Shown here piece after piece: positions 6,122 to 9,558 of a stretch of 9,558 nucleotides of DNA; position 1 is the stretch's first letter; the number at the start of each line of letters is the position of its first letter. Below the pieces are notes generated by a model. It did no database searches, was not told where the DNA came from, and saw only the letters and a list, made by a program, of their open reading frames with translations. Made by a program: the position numbers and the translations under genes. The DNA lies in contig CALIWP010000317.1 in the NCBI GenBank assembly GCA_938046705.1, positions 1-9,558 on the forward strand. The letters are read 5' to 3'. Source of the stretch: an uncultured Campylobacter sp. (GTDB taxonomy: Bacteria; Campylobacterota; Campylobacteria; Campylobacterales; Campylobacteraceae).

Positions 6122-6931
6122 GTGAGTAAAAACGGCACGGATAGCGTGAAATTCAACTACGAGCACGAGCTAAGAAAACTACAAATCGAGCTTTTAAAAT
6201 TTCAAAATCACGTAAAAGAGCAGGGTCTGCGCGTACTCATCATCATCGAGGGGCGCGACGCGGCGGGCAAGGGCGGCTCGATAAAGCGCCTAACCGAGCA
6301 CCTAAATCCGCGCGGATGCCGCATAGTCGCGCTTGAAAAGCCAAGCGACGTCGAGCGCTCGCAGTGGTATTTTCAGCGTTATGTTGCGCATTTGCCAAGT
6401 GCTGGCGAGATCGTGATCTTTGACCGCTCGTGGTACAACCGCGCTGGCGTTGAGCCCGTTATGGGCTTTTGCACGCAGGAGGAGCACAAGGAGTTTTTGC
6501 GTGAGGTGCCTAAATTTGAGGAGATGATCAAAAACTCAGGTATCATTTTCTTTAAATTTTACCTCTCGGTTTCAAAAGAGGAGCAAAAAAAGCGCTTCAA
6601 AGAGCGCCTCACCGACCCGCTCAAGCAGTTTAAAATCTCCCCCGTGGACGAGAAAAGCCAGGAGCTCTGGGATCAGTACACCATCGCCAAATACTCGATG
6701 CTGCTAGCCTCCAACACGCCGTTTTGTCCGTGGACCATCATTGTCTCAGATAGCAAAAAGCAGGCTCGCATCAACCTTTTTAGGCACATCCTAGCAAACG
6801 TCGAATACCCTAAAAAAATAGACGCCAAAAACTTCGAGTGCGACGAAGGTATCGTAAGGAGCGGCGAGGAGGAGATCCGCCAGATGGAGGCAAATCTCAA
6901 AAATGAGAAGCTATCCAAGATGAACGGATAA
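6122..6931 (+). CDS. ppk2: Polyphosphate kinase 2 (PPK2)
   Basis: PPK2 enzymes transfer phosphate between polyphosphate and nucleoside diphosphates or monophosphates, usually in the direction that makes GTP/ATP from polyP; it is cytoplasmic. The single-domain protein has 269 residues, typical of class I one-domain PPK2. The P-loop is GRDAAGKGG (residues 44-52, Lys50). EKPSDVERSQWYFQRYVAHLP (72-92) is the conserved segment after it. Walker B is FDRSWYNRAGVEPVMGF (100-116). The lid region contains KKRFKERLTDPLKQFKISP (156-174), followed by WDQYTIAKYSMLLASN (183-198), then WTIIVSDSKKQARIN (204-218). The start is GTG with a near-perfect Shine-Dalgarno. It is transcribed away from dsbD and converges with the membrane protein genes. 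Substrate preference (GDP, ADP or AMP) cannot be settled from motifs alone. Confidence 0.94.
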   Translation: MSKNGTDSVKFNYEHELRKLQIELLKFQNHVKEQGLRVLIIIEGRDAAGKGGSIKRLTEHLNPRGCRIVALEKPSDVERSQWYFQRYVAHLPSAGEIVIFDRSWYNRAGVEPVMGFCTQEEHKEFLREVPKFEEMIKNSGIIFFKFYLSVSKEEQKKRFKERLTDPLKQFKISPVDEKSQELWDQYTIAKYSMLLASNTPFCPWTIIVSDSKKQARINLFRHILANVEYPKKIDAKNFECDEGIVRSGEEEIRQMEANLKNEKLSKMNG

Positions 6932-7242
6932 GGGTGGTTTTGGGTCAAATTTGACGCGCGGTGCGGCAAACGGCCTCGCGAGATTTTGCCTAATGTGTCA
7001 AATTTGACTCGGCCGTTAAATTTATACGCGGGCGGCAAAACTCGCACCTTTTTGATACGAACGGCGGCAAAATCGGCGCTTGCCTGCTTTACGGAAATAA
7101 ATTTGCAAGCGGCGCTATGGCAAATTTAACAAAGTCGATCGGAGCTAAAATTAACTCGAATTTGCCAAATTTCATCGCCACTGGGCAGGTCAAATTTAAA
7201 CTGCACAGAGCCGCTATCTGCGCATTTCATAGTCAAATTTGA
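6932..7242. other. Gene-free convergent spacer with repeated GTCAAATTTGAC palindromes
   Basis: About 310 nt between the ends of ppk2 (plus) and the 197-residue membrane protein (minus). It holds three exact copies of the 12-bp palindrome GTCAAATTTGAC (6944-6955, 6997-7008, 7232-7243), the last extending to 14 bp as AGTCAAATTTGACT and overlapping the stop codon of the minus-strand gene. Other AAATTT words lie between them (for example near 7018, 7100, 7123, 7169 and 7191). A 7-bp inverted pair, CGCTTGC (7077-7083) and GCAAGCG (7105-7111), is also present. I see no convincing gene or terminator with a T tract. Confidence 0.6.
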
Positions 7243-7243
7243 C
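6944..7243. repeat. Three copies of palindrome GTCAAATTTGAC
   Basis: Exact copies at 6944-6955, 6997-7008 and 7232-7243. Each is its own reverse complement. Related half words (TCAAATTTG, AAATTTGAC, GGTCAAATTT) recur in many other places in the window, both between genes and inside them. Confidence 0.85.
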
Positions 7244-7836
7244 TAAACATCCTCCATATTTTCCACGCCACACCACGCACCAACGAGCAGAGCTTGAGCC
7301 GTCGCCGTTATCAAGATATTGATCCAGTGGAGCGCGCTACCGATTTGCACTTTTGCAAGAACCGCGACGCAGTCGGATAAAACCCAGAGTATAAACATGT
7401 AGGCATAAATTTTAAACAGCGGATTTTGCGTGACGCGCGCTAACCTAAAATTTAAAATCGTCCAAGAAATTGCCGACAAAGTAAATAATGTAAAAAATAT
7501 AAGCATAAACTCGGCGCTATAAAATCTTTCCTTTAAATATACCGTTGTCAGCATGGCAATCCCAAAAGTCCAACTCGCATGAAACGGCCGCATAAGATCC
7601 AACTCGCATAGAGGCTGAAGCACTCTAAGAGCCACGTAAAAACAAACGAGTGCGCCTATGGATGCGAGCACCCAATGATTTTTGTTTTGAAACTGCGGCG
7701 AAAAAGCTACAATGTAAAACGACAAAATAGTAAGCGACACGCAAAGAGCCGCTAAAAATCCAAAATTTCTTGCGTTTTTTATGATTTGGGCTCTGTCTTC
7801 GGTCAAATTTTGTTCGTTTTTTCTCAACTCATTCAT
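7243..7836 (-). CDS. Unrecognised multi-pass membrane protein, single-module paralogue
   Basis: I do not recognise a named family. The 197-residue protein has a charged N-terminus followed by about six hydrophobic segments (near 25-45, 54-73, 86-101, 108-128, 142-162 and 168-189). Between the fourth and fifth lies WTILNFRLARVTQNPLFKIY (residues 125-144), and it ends AWCGVENMEDV. Both segments are matched in the upstream gene, which looks like two copies of the same unit, so the pair arose by duplication. The start ATG 7836 overlaps the upstream stop by 8 nt. The only ribosome-site sequence (AAAGG) almost touches the ATG, suggesting dependence on translation of the upstream gene. No catalytic motif is seen. 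The stop lies within a GTCAAATTTGAC palindrome. Confidence 0.8.
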   Translation of the reverse strand: MNELRKNEQNLTEDRAQIIKNARNFGFLAALCVSLTILSFYIVAFSPQFQNKNHWVLASIGALVCFYVALRVLQPLCELDLMRPFHASWTFGIAMLTTVYLKERFYSAEFMLIFFTLFTLSAISWTILNFRLARVTQNPLFKIYAYMFILWVLSDCVAVLAKVQIGSALHWINILITATAQALLVGAWCGVENMEDV

Positions 7837-9222
7837 CCTTTATCATAGTCCAAGCGTATAGGTAAAACGCAGTCGGCAGCACGTAGAGTATCGCGATGGC
7901 TAGCGCTGCAAGCAGTATGGAAAAGACCGCCGTAAAATAGCCTATGGATAGCATTATCTGCAGCGCAAAGGCGATAATAAAGCTAGCGATAGCGAAAAAT
8001 ACGTAAGTCTTAAAAAGATTGTTTTCTGTAATCTTTGCAAGGCTGAAATTTAACTTAGCCCAAAGGACGGCAAGATAGACGGCGATAGCTAGTATAAAAA
8101 ATCCCGCCAGCCCAGCACCAGCAGTAGAAGGTCGGTCCTCTATGCCGCGTATAAAGCCAAACGTTATACCAACTACCGCAAATACGATAGATACAAAAAT
8201 CATCTGTTTATAGATGCTAAGCACGTCGGCGTCGTAAATTTCCTCTAGTTTTTTAAGTGCATGCCACATATAAACGGCCGCGGCAAGAAAAAGCATGAAA
8301 TTTACCGAGCCTTCAAGCAGTTTTATCAGCTGCTCTTGCGACTCGCCATGCGGCCGCGTAAATATCAGATAAAGCTTGGCAAAAAACGATACGGCAACGG
8401 TCGCTAGCATAAGCTGGCACGAGATGATACCCTGCTTTTTGGCTATTTTTAGCGTTTCTTGTTCGTAAGATTTTTCATGCGTGTTTTCTTTTTGGGGCGG
8501 AATTTTATTTGCGCGGCTTTGGTCGGCGTCAAATTTGAGCTCCGTTGCTAGCTCGTTACGGCTGCTAAAATTTGGTTCGTTTGTGCTTTGGGCGTTTAAA
8601 TTTGACCTATCGCCGCGCTGGTTGGTCAAATTTATCTCTATTTCGCCTTGCTCGTTTGAGAAATTTTCCACACTGATCCACGCCGCGAGCAATACGCCAG
8701 AAGTCGCTAGATCAAAAAGCGCGTTTATGAGAGGTGCAAATTTGACGGCTGGAGCGATGATGGTGGGCGAGAGGACCTCTAGCATGCCATAAATAAAGTT
8801 TGCACCCATACTAGCGGCAAGCATCCACGCGTAAATGCTAAAAAGCGCGCAGCCTGAGGCCTTTGCGAGTTTGAGATTTATGACGACCCACGCGATAGAG
8901 ACGGCAAATACGGCAAGCGGTATGATGACTTCAGAGAAGAGGCTGAGATAATTTTTATCAAAAACGTAGAGCGCGACCGTGCAGAGGATCACTGCTAAAA
9001 AGCCGTTGTAGGCGTATTTAAAGATAGTAAAGACGTTTGAGTTTGATAGCTCCTGCGCACGGATGAGCACATAGTGGAAAAACGTCAGCGCAAACAGCCA
9101 CGCTAGCGTGCGAACGATCCAAAACAGGCTCTGATCCTAGCTAGAAAACTCGCGCTCGCACACAGGATGCAAACTGCGCCGAGGATGCCTTGAGTTCTTG
9201 CTTTATTAAAATTTTTATCCAT
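7829..9222 (-). pseudogene. Unrecognised two-module membrane protein gene, broken by a one-base frameshift
   Basis: The uninterrupted downstream frame is 413 codons from GTG 9070, but it begins in the middle of a module. A second frame starting at ATG 9222 (MDKNFNKARTQGILGAV) ends at TAG 9103-9105. Joining the two by one extra base, for example in the AAAA run at 9121-9124, gives an unbroken protein of about 464 residues. Its first module then has the same N-terminal pattern (KARTQGIL) as module 2 (AKKQGIIS) and the downstream gene (NARNFGFL). In 413-frame numbering, module 1 carries WVVINLKLAKASGCALFSIY (61-80) and ends AWISVEN. A hydrophilic linker spans about 137-205, then module 2 carries WAKLNFSLAKITENNLFKTY (337-356) and ends AWTMIKDE. 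I start at 9222 because AAAGAGAG precedes it; an in-frame ATG at 9297 lacks a ribosome site. Function is unknown. Confidence 0.65.
8520..8638 (-). repeat. Decapeptide-repeat linker inside the two-module membrane protein
   Basis: In the hydrophilic linker, four successive ten-residue units can be aligned: EINLTNQRGD, RSNLNAQSTN, EPNFSSRNEL and ATELKFDADQ (residues 145-184 of the 413-codon frame). The third and fourth positions are N-L, N-L, N-F, E-L. At DNA level the AAATTT words start at 8568, 8598 and 8628, exactly 30 nt apart, with another at 8531. The region is strongly hydrophilic between two membrane modules, so it is probably a flexible loop. Confidence 0.5.
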
Positions 9223-9460
9223 TTTTCTCTCTTTCGGTGGTTTTGGTTTTAAATTTGCAAAATTTGACCCTAAAATTTTCGTCAAATTTGATGACATATA
9301 AAAGAGAAAATATACATAAATTTGTTTTAAACGGTTATTAAATTTACTACGTTGTAAGCATCAAATTTAGACAGCACAGAGATATTGGAAGTTAAATTTA
9401 TACACTGTAGAGTTAAATTTGATAGCCCAAATTTACTTGGACTATCAAATTTAGGAAAGT
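9223..9460. other. AT-rich spacer with many AAATTT words
   Basis: About 240 nt between the broken membrane gene and the next minus-strand gene. It contains repeated AAATTT-centred words (for example 9283-9290, 9351-9356, 9363-9368, 9393-9398, 9415-9420, 9430-9435 and 9448-9453) and the inverted repeat listed separately. A TATAT-rich stretch near 9296-9313 could hold the promoter of the membrane gene, but no -10 box stands out. If translation used ATG 9297, the frame would reach further into this spacer. Confidence 0.5.
9414..9453 (-). terminator. Twelve-base-pair inverted repeat, possible terminator or cruciform
   Basis: TAAATTTGATAG (9414-9425) pairs perfectly with CTATCAAATTTA (9442-9453). 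Inside, CCAA (9427-9430) can pair with TTGG (9437-9440) after one mismatch, leaving a six-base loop. It starts 8 nt beyond the stop codon of the minus-strand gene ending at 9461, the right place for a terminator, but no T tract follows on the minus strand, so intrinsic termination is uncertain. Confidence 0.45.
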
Positions 9461-9558
9461 TTATTTAGTCGTGTTTTTATCCGCTTTATCTTCAGCCTTC
9501 ACCTCTTTAGGTGCTACATAATCCTCCCCAAAATAAGCCTTCTTTATCTCTTCTTTTT
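9461..9558 (-). CDS. C-terminal end of an unrecognised protein (runs off the window)
   Basis: On the minus strand an open frame enters from beyond 9558 and ends at TAA 9461-9463. The visible residues read KEEIKKAYFGEDYVAPKEV followed by a charged tail ending DKADKNTTK. The codon pattern (AAG, GAG, GAT, GCG) fits a real gene, and an inverted repeat follows the stop. The fragment is too short to name. It has no hydrophobic segment. The Lys/Glu/Asp-rich tail suggests a soluble or surface-exposed end. Confidence 0.6.
   Translation of the reverse strand, partial: KEEIKKAYFGEDYVAPKEVKAEDKADKNTTK

Noticed and set aside
6994..7242. An open plus-strand stretch of about 80 codons in the ppk2 downstream spacer, with an ATG at about 7118 giving a ~41-residue frame.
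   Set aside because: There is no start codon for most of it, no ribosome site before the ATG, and the reading is dominated by VKF/NLT translations of the AAATTTG words. Chance openness is more likely than a gene.
8520..8640. A CRISPR-like array suggested by the 30-nt spaced AAATTT words.
   Set aside because: The repeated unit is only 6-8 nt, lies inside a coding frame in register with ten-codon repeats, and has no repeat/spacer structure.
9223..9297. An N-terminal extension of the membrane protein from ATG 9297.
   Set aside because: No ribosome site lies ahead of it. The extra residues are again AAATTTG-derived (SSNLTK, SNFANLK) and the paralogue has no matching extension. The ATG at 9222 fits better.

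Overview
Apart from its first ~0.46 kb, the window looks like a Campylobacter chromosome of the moderate-GC, oral/gut type (C. rectus, C. showae or C. curvus-like). The evidence is AAATTT-rich DNA, AAA/TTT-rich codon use, a Campylobacter-type LpxK motif, and the gene order lpxK – thrC – kdsB, which I recall from C. jejuni (nadE-lpxK-thrC-kdsB). The species call is inference from composition and protein style, not from a search.

Positions 1 to about 456 do not fit. They are visibly GC-rich, with G/C-ending codons, and encode the N-terminal half of an actinobacterial-style family 4 glycosyltransferase. Near 445-475 this runs in frame into the C-terminal ~170 residues of Campylobacter LpxK, giving one open frame at 19..978 that makes no biological sense as a single enzyme. 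I read this as a chimeric junction, most likely from assembly.

Region by region: (1) 457-3480, plus strand, is a tight run: the lpxK remainder, cutA, thrC and kdsB. cutA/thrC and thrC/kdsB overlap by ATGA. LpxK and KdsB serve lipid A/Kdo synthesis and ThrC makes threonine. (2) 3527-3892 encodes a small cysteine-rich protein of the YgbA ('nitrous oxide-stimulated promoter') family. (3) 3947-4020, minus strand, is a tRNA-Gln with anticodon CTG and a consensus TATAAT box. (4) 4112-5983, minus strand, is a full-length DsbD reductase with an unusual hydrophilic insert. (5) 6122-6931, plus strand, is a PPK2-type polyphosphate kinase, divergent from dsbD. (6) 6932-7242 is a gene-free convergent spacer with three copies of the palindrome GTCAAATTTGAC. 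(7) 7243-9222, minus strand, holds two overlapping genes for unrecognised multi-pass membrane proteins. They contain three copies of one ~200-residue module, and the upstream gene is broken by a single-base frameshift near 9121. (8) 9461-9558 is the C-terminal end of another minus-strand gene, followed by a 12-bp inverted repeat.

Most genes are ordinary housekeeping functions. The parts worth a second look are the chimeric start, the three-module membrane protein family with its frameshift and decapeptide-repeat linker, and the AAATTTG-centred word that recurs in spacers and in hydrophilic linkers of unrelated proteins.
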